DNA of 64,000 nt from Rikenella microfusus DSM 15922 (GCF_000427365.1 NZ_KE386488.1:2081882-2145881); one strand, 5' to 3'. Shown: positions 38,061-46,310, counted from the first letter of the stretch. Numbers and translations: made by a program. The notes: a model not told the origin generated them from the sequence alone.

Positions 38061-38178
38061 GGTGACGATATACGACTTTGCGCAAATCCCGTTTCAGCTC
38101 AGCGCCGGACGGTTTTCAGCCGTCGGGGTGCGGCGCGAGCTGAAAGAACCATGCTGTATAAAATAGCATATAATTACC
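38061..38178. repeat. family A element with A2 core
   Basis: Left end GGTGACGATATACGACTTTG, right end GTATAAAATAGCATATAAT then TACC. The core (38092-38145) folds as TTTCAGCTC, bulged A, GCGCCG, GACGG-loop-CCGTC, GGGGTG, CGGCGC, GAGCTGAAA. This is the same topology as the A1 and B hairpins (single 5' bulge, three stems, 3' G-rich loop) with different bases. Confidence 0.82.
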
Positions 38179-38199
38179 TATATATTTAGATACCAGCCG

Positions 38200-38310
38200 T
38201 TTTACGTCTGTTTCTCGACTTGCGCCGCCCCTTTCGGGTCTTTTGACCGGGTTTGCACCGCCTCGTGCCGTCCGGCGTTGAGCCGACAGAGGGAAATGAC
38301 CACCGAACAG
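38200..38310. repeat. degenerate A2-like palindromic segment
   Basis: CTGTTTCTCGACTTGCGCCG ... CGTGCCGTCCGGCGTTGAGC then CGACAGAG forms an imperfect inverted repeat related to the A2 cores. No clear terminal repeats were found. The rest of the gap to 38481 shows nothing recognisable. Confidence 0.45.
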
Positions 38311-38481
38311 GTCCGGCATACCAAAGTGTATAATCGGATTCCGAAAATACCTATGCACGGAATCGCTTTAGCACTTTCATATCGGTTTAGGTAAATACGC
38401 TCCGCTTTATCGGGAGATTCGATTTTTCGTGTTCGGGGCCGGTGCCCCTTATACCGAGTTTTGCCCGTTATGCGCCCCGCG

Positions 38482-39363
38482 TTACTCCCGCAGCAGAGGC
38501 AAACGGCCCAACATGTTCTTCAGACGTATCGCGATCCGCGGCATCGCCTCGGCAACGGTCAGACCGACGATCTCTTTTTCCCGGGCGATATCGTCGATCA
38601 CCCGCACGACCTCATCGATTTTCATCCCGCCGGGCACTACGCCCACGGCCGGCACGATCTCGGCCGGATCGAGCACGTCCATATCGAAATGCACCACGAC
38701 TTTGGACGCCCCGCAGGCTCGCAACCAACCGATGAGCGCGTCGCTGTCGCGTGCCACCTCCGCAGGCGGCAGATGCGGGATGCCGTACTGCCGCTGGCGG
38801 ATTTCGATCTCCCTGCGCTCCCAGTCCCGCAGTCCGACGAACAGAATCCGGGACGGTGCGATCCGCGCGGGCAGCTCCGAGACGATTTTCCGGTCTCCCA
38901 GTCCCATGCAGGCGGTTACGGCCATCGCATGAAAACCCTCGTAACCGTCTCCGGGCAGCGTAATGTCAGGATGCGCGTCGATCCACACCATGGCCACATC
39001 GCCGTCGTATTCGTTCGCCAGATAGGTGAAAGGCGCCACGCTGACGGAACATTCGCCTCCGAGCGTAACGATCCGGCGGGGCCGTTCGATTTCCAGAATA
39101 TCCATCGCCGCCCGGGTTTGCGCGACGATGACGTCGCGATCGAGCACGCCGTCCGCCGACCGACGTTCCGCCGCATCCGTCGCCACCGGGACGACACGCG
39201 TTTTCTGTCCGTTGTCCGGAGCGAGAAAATTCAATAACTGCGCCCCGAGGTAATATCCCGTCGACGCCTCGGCCGGATCCGGGATTTCCGTCACCAAACG
39301 GCTGATGTCCCCGCCCTGCCATTGCGGATAGACCAGACGAAGTACCGATGTCTCTTGTTCCAT
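38482..39363 (-). CDS. arginase-family ureohydrolase, divergent GGECS subtype
   Basis: This 293-residue protein (ATG 39363; an in-frame start 48 bases upstream would add an unlike leader) is an arginase-fold enzyme. The second and third metal motifs are intact: WIDAHPDI (about 149-156) and HFDMDVLDP (about 225-233). The first motif reads GGECS (about 104-108) instead of GGDHS, so the usual His ligand to manganese is Cys. Some arginase-family branches have Cys here. Substrate is therefore open and may not be arginine or agmatine. It is cytoplasmic. It is transcribed with the same polarity as era, 82 bp upstream of the era stop. Confidence 0.85.
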   Translation of the reverse strand: MEQETSVLRLVYPQWQGGDISRLVTEIPDPAEASTGYYLGAQLLNFLAPDNGQKTRVVPVATDAAERRSADGVLDRDVIVAQTRAAMDILEIERPRRIVTLGGECSVSVAPFTYLANEYDGDVAMVWIDAHPDITLPGDGYEGFHAMAVTACMGLGDRKIVSELPARIAPSRILFVGLRDWERREIEIRQRQYGIPHLPPAEVARDSDALIGWLRACGASKVVVHFDMDVLDPAEIVPAVGVVPGGMKIDEVVRVIDDIAREKEIVGLTVAEAMPRIAIRLKNMLGRLPLLRE

Positions 39364-39445
39364 AGGTCTGCAATTCCGTATATCGCGTTTCCTGTGCCGA
39401 TCTGCCGGCAAAAACGCCCGCCGGGAACGATGCGCCCGGCCCGAA

Positions 39446-40375
39446 TCAGTCGTTATTATAGCCGAACCGCCGAAGCGCCCGTTCGTTATCGCGCCAGTCT
39501 TCGGCCACTTTGACGAAAATTTCCAGAAACACCTTCTTGTCCAGAAACGCCTCCAGGTCTTTTCGCGCTTCGGTGCCGACCCGTTTCAGCCTGGCCCCCC
39601 GATGGCCGATAATGATGCCTTTCTGCGACTGCCTCGCCACGTAGATCACCGCACCGATCCGGTCCAGAGCGGGCGATTCTTCGTACGATTCGATAGCCAC
39701 CTCCGTGGAGTACGGAATCTCCTTGTCGTAGTTCAGCAATATCTTCTCCCGGATGATCTCGCTGGCGAAAAAGCGCAGGCTTTTGTCCGTCAGGGTGTCT
39801 TTCGGATAATAGGCCGGCCCTTCGGGCAGCAGGGCCACGATCCGCCGGATGACCGGTTCGACGTTGAATCCATCCCGCGCCGAAACCGGTATGATTTCGG
39901 CCGCGGGAATCTCCCGGTGCCACCAATCGACCAGCTCTTCGAGCTTCTCGGGCGTCGTAAGGTCCACTTTATTGACCACCACGATCACCGGCGTGCTGTT
40001 TTCAGCCGCCATCGCCCGCACTTTCGCCAGGAATTCGCCGTTCTTGTCCGGCTGCTCTACCGTGTCGGTCACATAGACCAGCACGTCGGCATCGCCCAGC
40101 GCTCCTGTCGAGAAGCCGAGCATCGACTCCTGGAGTTTGTATTTCGGTTTGAGCACCCCCGGCGTGTCGGAATAGACGATCTGGAAGTCGGGACCGCTGA
40201 CGATCCCCATGATCCGGTGGCGCGTGGTCTGCGCTTTCGAGGTGATGATCGACAGGCGTTCGCCCACGAGCCGGTTCATCAGGGTCGATTTTCCGACGTT
40301 TGGATTGCCGATGATATTCACGAAACCCGCCTTGTGCGGGACGTCGGGGGTCAGGATGGTTTGTGTCGGTTCCAT
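39446..40375 (-). CDS. era: GTPase Era
   Basis: This 309-residue protein has a G domain with P-loop GNPNVGKST (about residue 23-31), switch region TTRHRIMGI, DTPG (Walker B), NKVD and SARD/G5, followed by a C-terminal KH domain (IIGHRGARLKRVGTEARKDLEAFLDKKVFLEIFVKV, about 250-290). Era binds the 3' end of 16S rRNA and assists 30S maturation. Length is standard, and it begins with a short N-terminal extension (MEPTQTILTPDVPHKAG). It is cytoplasmic and membrane-associated. The M20 peptidase gene ends 46 bp upstream on the same strand. Der, the related double GTPase, lies far away at 4189 and so is not in an operon with era here. Confidence 0.97.
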   Translation of the reverse strand: MEPTQTILTPDVPHKAGFVNIIGNPNVGKSTLMNRLVGERLSIITSKAQTTRHRIMGIVSGPDFQIVYSDTPGVLKPKYKLQESMLGFSTGALGDADVLVYVTDTVEQPDKNGEFLAKVRAMAAENSTPVIVVVNKVDLTTPEKLEELVDWWHREIPAAEIIPVSARDGFNVEPVIRRIVALLPEGPAYYPKDTLTDKSLRFFASEIIREKILLNYDKEIPYSTEVAIESYEESPALDRIGAVIYVARQSQKGIIIGHRGARLKRVGTEARKDLEAFLDKKVFLEIFVKVAEDWRDNERALRRFGYNND

Positions 40376-40420
40376 AATTGCGTTTTATCGCGGAACAAGG
40401 CAAATCGCGTGCCCCCGCCT

Positions 40421-41797
40421 CTATTTTCGGTCGTTTTCTGCAAAGTAGCGGTAAAACAGCGGAATCGTTTCGATGCCCCGGTAAAAATTCTCCAGCGGGT
40501 AATTTTCGTTCGGCGAATGGATCGCGTCCGTGTCAAGCCCGAAGCCCATCAGGATCGACTTGATGCCCAGCACGCGTTCGAACGTACTGATGATCGGGAT
40601 GCTGCCCCCGCTGTAAAACGGCACGGGACGCCGGCCGAACGTCTCTTCCATCGCCCGCGCCGCCGCCCGGTAGGCCGCCGAATCGGTCGGCGCCACATAG
40701 GGATAACCGCCGTGCAGGGGCGTGCATTTCACCGTTACGCCGTACTGCGGCGCGATTCGTTCGATATGCGCGATAAATTGTTCCGTGACCTTTTTGAAGT
40801 CCTGATTGGCGACCAGACGCATCGAAACTTTGGCGTGCGCCGTCGAGGGAATGATTGTCTTGGCCCCCTCGCCCGTATATCCGCCCCAGATGCCGCAAAC
40901 GTCCAGCGTCGGCCGGATCCCTTTGCGTTCCATCGTCGTATAGCCCTTTTCCCCGCGCGGTTCGACGATACCGATCGCCGAGGCGAACGCCTTTTCGTCG
41001 AACGGCGCCGCATTGATCTCCGCGCGTTCCGCCGTGCTGAACTCGCGCACGTCGTCGTAGAAACCCGGCAGAGCGATGCGCCCCTCTTCGTCCGTCAGCG
41101 AACCGATCATCTTGCACAGGGCGTTCACCGGATTGACCACCGCCCCGCCGTACAGCCCCGAATGCAGGTCGCGGTTCGGTCCCGTCGCCTCGATTTCGAC
41201 GAAAGCCAGCCCGCGCAGCCCGCAGGTGATCGACGGCGTGTCCATACCCAGTAACGACGTGTCGGACACCAGAATGATATCCGCCGCCAGCATCTCCTTA
41301 TGTTCGGCGCACCAGGTCGTCAGCGAACCGGAACCGATCTCCTCCTCGCCCTCGAACATGAATTTGACGTTGCAACGCAGCGTGTCCGTAGCCGCCAGCG
41401 CCTCGAACGCCTTGACGTGCATGAATCCCTGCCCCTTGTCGTCGTCGGCGCCTCGTCCCCATATCCGACCGTCTTTGACGGTGGGTTCGAACGGGTCGGT
41501 GTTCCATAATTCGATCGGATCGACCGGCATCACGTCGTAATGGCCGTAAACCAGCACCGTGGGTGCTCCGGCCGCTACGACCTTTTCGCCGTAAACGATC
41601 GGGTTTCCCCCGGTGGGGAAGATCTCGGCCCTGTCGGCTCCGGCCTTGAGCAGCGCCTCCCTGAGCCATTCCGCGCAACGCGCCATATCGGGTTTGTGCG
41701 CCGACTCGGAGCTGATCGAAGGGATGCGCAGGTATTCGAAAAGTTCGGTCAGAAACCGTTCGCGGTTCCGTTCCAGGTATGCAGTCAGTGTATTCAT
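40421..41797 (-). CDS. M20-family dipeptidase
   Basis: This 458-residue zinc peptidase (ATG 41797, beginning MNTLTAYLERNRERFLTELF) has the M20/PepV-CNDP fold. Metal motifs are YGHYDVMPVDP (about 87-97), GRGADDDKGQ (about 115-124, bridging Asp), and FMFEGEEEIGS (about 146-156, Glu/Glu). The C-terminal block PVPFYSGGSIPII with a preceding RPxDP-like region is read as GGSIPI. The lid/dimerisation domain sits in the middle (about 185-350). It should cleave dipeptides or similar short peptides in the cytoplasm. No signal peptide. It shares the strand with era, with 45 bp between. Confidence 0.9.
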   Translation of the reverse strand: MNTLTAYLERNRERFLTELFEYLRIPSISSESAHKPDMARCAEWLREALLKAGADRAEIFPTGGNPIVYGEKVVAAGAPTVLVYGHYDVMPVDPIELWNTDPFEPTVKDGRIWGRGADDDKGQGFMHVKAFEALAATDTLRCNVKFMFEGEEEIGSGSLTTWCAEHKEMLAADIILVSDTSLLGMDTPSITCGLRGLAFVEIEATGPNRDLHSGLYGGAVVNPVNALCKMIGSLTDEEGRIALPGFYDDVREFSTAERAEINAAPFDEKAFASAIGIVEPRGEKGYTTMERKGIRPTLDVCGIWGGYTGEGAKTIIPSTAHAKVSMRLVANQDFKKVTEQFIAHIERIAPQYGVTVKCTPLHGGYPYVAPTDSAAYRAAARAMEETFGRRPVPFYSGGSIPIISTFERVLGIKSILMGFGLDTDAIHSPNENYPLENFYRGIETIPLFYRYFAENDRK

Positions 41798-41887
41798 AAA
41801 AATATCCATTGGTTTCCGAAATGTCGGATTTCAAAGATACTGTTTTTTCCTGGCAGACAAAACAATCTCTTTTCGTGCATGTTTCGC

Positions 41888-41918
41888 TTGCCTTTTTACT
41901 GCCGTTTTCTTATATTTG
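41888..41918 (+). promoter_or_regulatory. promoter upstream of the rubrerythrin-like gene
   Basis: TTG at 41888-41890, 20 bp, then TATATTTG at 41911-41918. The AT-rich leader of about 120 bases to the ATG (42049) contains no other feature. Confidence 0.6.
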
Positions 41919-42048
41919 TAATGTAAAAAGTCTTTATTTAAACATAAGAAGTTATTTATTTTATAGCAACAACGGGAAATATATAAAAGTTCCTAACGTA
42001 CATTCACCGGTATCCGAATTTTATAGTTATTCAATAAAATAATCGAAA

Positions 42049-42678
42049 ATGATACCACTATTTCAAATCCACGGGCTATGGGTCGCGGTGGCGTTGCCTT
42101 TGCTGGTCGCCTGCTCGTCCCGGCCGGACAGAACGATCGAGAACCTCAAAAACGCCGTAACCAGCGAAACGGGGGCGGCAGTACGTTACCGCGCATTCGC
42201 GGTGCAGGCCGAAAAAGAAGGGTTCGTGAATATTTCAAACCTGCTCGAAGCGATCGCCCGCTCCGAAGAGATCCATGCGGTGCGCCAGCGGAAAGCCCTG
42301 TCCGGGTACGGTGAACCGGTCGGGGAAACGAATCTCCCGCTCCCCCGCATAGGTTCCACGCGGGAAAATCTGAAAATGTCGCTTCGGACCGAACATTTCA
42401 TGTCGCAGACGGTATTCCCGATTTTCGAGGCTTCGGCCGCGGCGGAAGGAGCGACCGAGGCGGAGCAGCTGTTCCGCCGGGCCACGGCGGTATCCGTTCT
42501 CCATTCCGAATATTGCCGCAATGCGCTGGACAAACTCGAAAACGAAGGCTCCGACTGGAACGTGGTCAATTCGTGGTCCGTCTGTCCCCGGTGCGGATGC
42601 CCGTACATGACGGCGAAATTACGCGAAAACTGCAATATCTGCGAAGAACCGGCCAGCTCATTCATTTTATGCCAATAA
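42049..42678 (+). CDS. rubrerythrin-like lipoprotein with incomplete diiron site
   Basis: This 209-residue protein joins a lipoprotein signal (LLVAC, Cys22) to a ferritin-like four-helix domain. A rubredoxin-like C-terminus follows with Cys179/Cys182 and Cys195/Cys198 (CPRC and CNIC). Ferritin ligands aligned to rubrerythrin: Glu40 and the Glu73-xx-His76 pair are present, and Glu115 is present. The Glu97 equivalent is Met118 and the ExxH motif of the last helix reads Ser149-Val-Leu-His152. Two diiron ligands are thus missing. Canonical rubrerythrins are cytoplasmic peroxidases. This one is predicted to be exported and lipid-anchored, so oxidative chemistry is uncertain. The LolA-like gene follows with its own promoter. 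Confidence 0.82.
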   Translation: MIPLFQIHGLWVAVALPLLVACSSRPDRTIENLKNAVTSETGAAVRYRAFAVQAEKEGFVNISNLLEAIARSEEIHAVRQRKALSGYGEPVGETNLPLPRIGSTRENLKMSLRTEHFMSQTVFPIFEASAAAEGATEAEQLFRRATAVSVLHSEYCRNALDKLENEGSDWNVVNSWSVCPRCGCPYMTAKLRENCNICEEPASSFILCQ

Positions 42679-42705
42679 CTGCGATTCAAATCGGAATAAA
42701 TAACG

Positions 42706-42713
42706 TACCTTTA
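42706..42713 (+). promoter_or_regulatory. -7 box before the LolA-like gene
   Basis: TACCTTTA, one base from TAnnTTTG, 32 bp before the ATG and 27 bp after the previous stop. No clear -33 element. Confidence 0.45.
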
Positions 42714-42745
42714 ACGGCAGAAATCCGAATTTAACACACGTTTCC

Positions 42746-43477
42746 ATGAAAAAAATTCTCCTTTGGGCGGCCGTTCTTTGCGCGGGACTGGCGGCAATGC
42801 CGGTACAGGCACAGAACGACGGCGCGGACGCCGTTATCGAACGATACGAACGCGCCACGGGACTGGACCGACTCTCGCCTTCCGAAATGACCTGCGTGAT
42901 GATGGAGGTCGTCGCCGAGGTGCAGGGTATGGCCATGCCGATGACAATGGTGCTCAAGGAGCCGGGCAAAATGAACGTGGACATGGAAGTGGCGGGCCAG
43001 AAGATGAGAATGGTCACCGACGGGGAGAAGGGCTGGGTCAGCATACCGGGGCAGGGTACGATGCCGATGCCCGACGAGATGATGGCCCAGCTCAGGGAAC
43101 AAACCAACGTCAGCCAGAATTACCGCTGGAACAAAAAGGATTACTCCTATAAACTGGCCGGCGAGGTACAGGAGGGAGGCCGTACTTATACGGGTGTGCT
43201 GATGACGCCGAAAAAACCGCAGCCGCAGGTCGGCAACATGGTGGTCTATTTCGACAAAGAAAACGGCCTGGTATCTTTCCTCACGATGGATATCGAGCAG
43301 GGAGGACAAACCCAGTCCGCACGGATGAACTTCAGCGCCTACCGGTCGTACGGCAAGGTGAAATTACCCTCCCTGTACAAGATGCTGGTGAACGGCTCGC
43401 CCATGATGACCCTGGAGATCAAGGCCCTGCAATACGCCTATCCCGCTGCGGACAGCCTGTTCGCCAAACCGGAATAG
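42746..43477 (+). CDS. LolA-like outer-membrane lipoprotein-sorting family protein
   Basis: This 243-residue protein has a signal peptide (about 1-22, ending VQAQ). The mature part is beta-rich, with the pattern of the LolA/LolB-like and DUF4292-type families: DAVIERYERATGLDRL, then extended strands (MTMVLKEPGKMNVDMEVAGQKMRMVTDGEKGWVSIPGQG). The abundance of Met and hydrophobic residues in alternation fits a half-barrel with a lipid-binding groove. It probably functions in the periplasm. No Cys lipobox is seen. Role in lipoprotein or other envelope transport is inferred from fold only. It is followed by two family A elements and a terminator-like hairpin. Confidence 0.7.
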   Translation: MKKILLWAAVLCAGLAAMPVQAQNDGADAVIERYERATGLDRLSPSEMTCVMMEVVAEVQGMAMPMTMVLKEPGKMNVDMEVAGQKMRMVTDGEKGWVSIPGQGTMPMPDEMMAQLREQTNVSQNYRWNKKDYSYKLAGEVQEGGRTYTGVLMTPKKPQPQVGNMVVYFDKENGLVSFLTMDIEQGGQTQSARMNFSAYRSYGKVKLPSLYKMLVNGSPMMTLEIKALQYAYPAADSLFAKPE

Positions 43478-43508
43478 AAGCCGGTTAAAACGCCGCCGGA
43501 ATTATTTC

Positions 43509-43643
43509 GGCAAGTACATACGATATCGTCCGGTTTGACCGGGAAGACCTGCTCTTCCTCCGGCTGTCCTTTCGACCCGGGCGAGAAACCGAGGGGAGAA
43601 GCCGTGGCCCGATTTCGGACAAAGTCGTATCTATTTATCTGCC
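43509..43643. repeat. family A element (diverged core)
   Basis: Left end GGCAAGTACATACGATATCG then TCC, right end GGACAAAGTCGTATCTATTT then ATCTGCC. The core between is GC-rich with a different palindrome (CCGGCTGTCC...GGGCGAGAAACC). It lies 32 bp after the LolA-like stop. Confidence 0.75.
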
Positions 43644-43713
43644 TTTAAACGGCCTGAAAACTTCGGACAGGTTCATACCTCTTGTTATTTATCCTTTACC
43701 CTGTACGGAGCCG

Positions 43714-43748
43714 AAGCCCTTAACCCCCGATGCGGTTAGGGGCTTTTT
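43714..43748 (+). terminator. terminator-like hairpin
   Basis: AAGCCCTTAACC pairs with GGTTAGGGGCTT with one wobble, then TTTTT. It lies between two family A elements, far from any stop. It may end the transcript of the LolA-like gene or an unseen small transcript. Confidence 0.6.
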
Positions 43749-43785
43749 ACTTGGCAAACGGGCATGGAACGATATTTGCGGAGGC

Positions 43786-44097
43786 GGTTATACGCGACTT
43801 TACCCAAAACCGTGCAACGATCTCCCCGAACGGCCCTGCGGTGCCGCGGGCACACCGGCCGGGAACTTTCTCTGCCCGAGAGGGTGGGCGAGGTCCGGAA
43901 ACAGCTGAAAACCCATGTAAATATAAAAGGCGACTATATACGACTTTACACGACCCTGTTTCGGCTCCACGCCGGACGGCACGAGACGGTGCAAGCCCGG
44001 CGAAATACCCGGAAGATCCGGCGCGAGCCGAAAAATCATACCGTGTAAAATAGTATGTAACTGCTTATAAAAAGGGTAAGGTCGGATATACTTACCT
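43786..44097. repeat. composite of nested family A elements
   Basis: A first element begins with GGTTATACGCGACTTTACCC (43786). Its right side carries a directly oriented end GACTATATACGACTTTACAC (about 43932). A second core with TTTCGGCTC...GAGCCGAAA (about 43954-44038) follows, and then a right end GTGTAAAATAGTATGTAAC (44043-44061). A third end, GGGTAAGGTCGGATATACTT then ACC (44074-44097), closes the cluster. The last end overlaps the trxA -7 box. Confidence 0.75.
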
Positions 44098-44100
44098 TTG
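44093..44100 (+). promoter_or_regulatory. -7 box of the thioredoxin gene formed by a family A end
   Basis: TACCTTTG. Its first four bases (TACC) are the terminal bases of the family A end and TTTG follows outside. It lies 35 bp before the ATG. No -33 TTTG was seen. Confidence 0.6.
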
Positions 44101-44134
44101 CGAAAGACTGAAAGGAATCACAAAAACTACGATT

Positions 44135-44500
44135 ATGAAGAAGACCCGAGAACTGACCAAAACCGAATTTCTGAGCAAAGTCGTCGATTACGAATCGAAC
44201 CCCTCGGAATGGAAATATCTGGGCGAGAGGCCCTCTTTGGTGGATTTCTACGCATCCTGGTGCGGGCCGTGCCGCATGGTAGCCCCGGTACTCGAAGAAC
44301 TGGCCGAAGAATATGCCGGCAGGCTGGACATATACAAAGTGGATATCGAAGCCGAACCGGAACTGGCCGCAGCATTCGGCATCCGGAGCATCCCTTCGCT
44401 GCTGTTCTGCCCGCTGTCGGGACGTCCTCAGATGGTGCAGGGGGCCATGGCCAAACCCGATCTGAAAAGAATGATCGAAGAGGTGCTGCTGGTCGAATAA
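44135..44500 (+). CDS. thioredoxin-family protein
   Basis: This 121-residue cytoplasmic protein has the active site Trp42-Cys43-Gly-Pro-Cys46 within [19 protein letters not shown], and the cis-proline segment [10 protein letters not shown] (about 89-98). The N-terminal extension of about 20 residues before the fold ([20 protein letters not shown]) is like that of many Bacteroidetes thioredoxins. It reduces protein disulfides, for example in ribonucleotide reductase and peroxiredoxins. A further Cys lies at FCPLSG, just after the cis-Pro. The -7 box TACCTTTG (44093) is 35 bp upstream. It ends with a strong hairpin shared with the convergent methyltransferase gene. Confidence 0.95.
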   Translation: MKKTRELTKTEFLSKVVDYESNPSEWKYLGERPSLVDFYASWCGPCRMVAPVLEELAEEYAGRLDIYKVDIEAEPELAAAFGIRSIPSLLFCPLSGRPQMVQGAMAKPDLKRMIEEVLLVE

Positions 44501-44537
44501 AACGCGTGGCGGGAACCATCGGTTCCCGCCACGCGTT
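44501..44537. terminator. convergent terminator (thioredoxin / methyltransferase)
   Basis: A 17-bp perfect stem AACGCGTGGCGGGAACC with its complement, 3-base loop. T-rich sequence follows only on the minus strand (TTTTATTCG), so it best terminates the methyltransferase transcript, but the stem serves both. Confidence 0.85.
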
Positions 44538-44539
44538 GC

Positions 44540-45307
44540 TCAGTCCCTGCGCCCGATATAGAAAACATAACTGAAACAATCTCCGTATCGGTCGTAAAAA
44601 TCGATCTCTTCACGCATCCGTTCGACGAAATGTCGCGCCGGTGCGGAATGGGCGTGTTCGTCGAGAAACGCGTCCATGACCCGTTCCATCGGACGATAAT
44701 AATTATCCGTCCAACAAGTTTCGGGCAGAACGAAATGAGCCGACGGCAGATAACCGGCCCGCTCCATGATCCGCAGGTTTTCCACGGCAGTATGCGGCGC
44801 GATGCCGTTATCCGCGAAATACCGTTCGATCTCTTCCGGACGTACGGGTTTCAGCCAGCTCAGTTCCGTAACGGCGACAGTGCCTCCCGGTCGGAGATAT
44901 TGCCTCCATTCGCGCAAACCACGCCCGAAGCCGATATGGTAGACGGCGCCTTCCGACCAGATCAAATCGAATGTCTCCGGGGCGAAAGGCAAATTTTCCA
45001 TCGACCCTGCGATCGCCCGCAGGCGGGTATCGACCCCCGCCTGTGCGGCACGGGCATTCAAGTCGGCGACGAATTTCGCCGAAATGTCGAGAGCTGTGAT
45101 CTGCGCTCCGGTATGTCGGGCCAATGTCAGCGTCTGCCCCCCGGTACCGCAGCCGATATCGGCGATCCGGGCATCTTCCGGCAAAAAACCGACATGCTTC
45201 CATGCGCAAAGCGTCGCCTCTTCGCTGCCGGGGCCTTGCCGGGGCAGCCGACGGAAAAAATCTTCGACAAGCGCCGGGTCGATGACGGGAATCTGTTGGG
45301 GTTCCAT
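44540..45307 (-). CDS. SAM-dependent class I methyltransferase
   Basis: This 255-residue cytoplasmic protein has the SAM-binding motif IADIGCGTGGQTLTLA (about 48-63), the acidic end of strand 2 (ITALDIS, about 72-78), and LIWSEGAVYHIGFGRGLREW (about 118-137), typical of UbiE/Methyltransf_11-type small-molecule methyltransferases. The C-terminal third contains aromatic and acidic residues likely to form the substrate lid. No neighbour identifies the substrate. The same arrangement occurs in several Bacteroidetes as an orphan gene. It converges on the thioredoxin gene, and its start is at ATG 45307. Confidence 0.85.
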   Translation of the reverse strand: MEPQQIPVIDPALVEDFFRRLPRQGPGSEEATLCAWKHVGFLPEDARIADIGCGTGGQTLTLARHTGAQITALDISAKFVADLNARAAQAGVDTRLRAIAGSMENLPFAPETFDLIWSEGAVYHIGFGRGLREWRQYLRPGGTVAVTELSWLKPVRPEEIERYFADNGIAPHTAVENLRIMERAGYLPSAHFVLPETCWTDNYYRPMERVMDAFLDEHAHSAPARHFVERMREEIDFYDRYGDCFSYVFYIGRRD

Positions 45308-45452
45308 AGCGTTTCGAAAAGATGAACGGCGTATTCAGACACGTTCCGGCAGTGACACAGGCATACCGGTGACGAGACCGGAAAGGCGGCCCGTACATCC
45401 CGACAAGGCCGCCTTTCACCGAAATCCGGATTTCCGCCTCTCATCGGCCGGA

Positions 45453-45995
45453 TCAGCGGATACGATCGAGCGATTTGATCAGAGCGATGTCTTTCGACAC
45501 GCCCCGGAACGCGAAATAGACGAAAACCAACGCCACGAGCGGCAGCACATCCGCCACCGAATACTTGACCGCATAATCCCGCATCATCGTGTCCAGAATC
45601 TCTTTCAGTTTATAGATATACAGGGCGATGAAAGCCTCGATGCCCAACAGCATGATCGCCATCGCGAAACAGAGCCGCACCTGTATCCACCGCTTCCGGT
45701 ACAGGAAAACGGTCGCGAAAGCCAGGACGAGCGTCAGAATCACCAGCACCGCCATATAGGTGGTCGGCACGGCTTTCTGCCCGTTCTGATAAATTCCCCA
45801 GAGATTGAACGTGATCTCCTCCTCTACGCCGGCGGGCACGACTACCCGCGTAATCGTACTGTCGGCCCCCACCGTTTCGACCGTACCGGCAGGCAGCGGC
45901 GCTCCCATTTTTACGGTCGCGTAATTCGGGAAAAACATCACGGCCATCAGTGCCACGACAATCAGCAGGTGGACGGTCTGGATACGTTGCAACAT
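45453..45995 (-). CDS. DUF4293 family membrane protein
   Basis: I set the start at ATG 45995 (180 residues, MLQRIQTVHLLIVVALMAVMFFP), the conserved N-terminus of DUF4293. A longer frame from 46226 runs through a family A repeat and has no membrane character. Four transmembrane helices are visible: about 8-24, 75-95, 105-122 and 140-160. The loop between helices 1 and 2 is periplasmic or exposed and variable (PAGTVETVGADST). The family is widespread in Bacteroidetes, and its function is unknown. The gene stands alone between the methyltransferase and a repeat. Confidence 0.85.
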   Translation of the reverse strand: MLQRIQTVHLLIVVALMAVMFFPNYATVKMGAPLPAGTVETVGADSTITRVVVPAGVEEEITFNLWGIYQNGQKAVPTTYMAVLVILTLVLAFATVFLYRKRWIQVRLCFAMAIMLLGIEAFIALYIYKLKEILDTMMRDYAVKYSVADVLPLVALVFVYFAFRGVSKDIALIKSLDRIR

Positions 45996-46094
45996 AATTC
46001 TTTTCGTTAAATCGGATTCGACAACGGCCGCAGACAGCACAAGACTCCGGAGTTCGCCGGAATGCGGTCTGTCCGAGCCGGTATTTGTACGGGC

Positions 46095-46285
46095 AAAGAT
46101 AAGAAAATATGGCCAGCATATGCGCCCTTGCCCCATATCGGACTGCGATCTCCCCGGAGGCCCCGCGTTGCCGCCCGGTGCGGGGCCGGGGGCCTTCTCT
46201 GCGGAAGGCGGGTTGGCATCGGACATAATCCGTTAAAGATCAGGTGTAATGATAAAATGGGGTAAAGTCGTCTATACTTATTACC
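46095..46285. repeat. family A element (left end decayed)
   Basis: The internal GATCTCCCCGGAGGCCC matches the conserved GATCTCCCTAAACGGCCC of other copies. The right end GGGTAAAGTCGTCTATACTT then ATTACC (46259-46284) is intact. The left end is reduced to TGCCCCATATCG. A GC-rich core (CCCCGCGTTGCCGCCCGGTG then CGGGGC) forms a new hairpin. It sits between DUF4293 and DUF3109, and its right end leads directly into the DUF3109 promoter. Confidence 0.72.
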
Positions 46286-46289
46286 TTTG
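46282..46289 (+). promoter_or_regulatory. -7 box of the DUF3109 gene formed by a family A end
   Basis: TACCTTTG followed by CCC, 22 bp before the ATG at 46311. Its TACC is the terminal part of the repeat end, exactly as upstream of the thioredoxin gene. No -33 TTTG was seen. Confidence 0.6.
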
Positions 46290-46310
46290 CCCGATCGAAC
46301 CACTCCTGCC

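Noticed and set aside
43714-43748. An independent small RNA between two family A elements ending at this hairpin
   Set aside because: No promoter was found upstream on plus, and the adjacent sequence is repeat-derived. Only the terminator-like hairpin is kept.
45996-46226. 77-residue N-terminal extension of the DUF4293 protein
   Set aside because: The extension is translated repeat sequence without membrane or signal character; the family begins at the ATG 45995.
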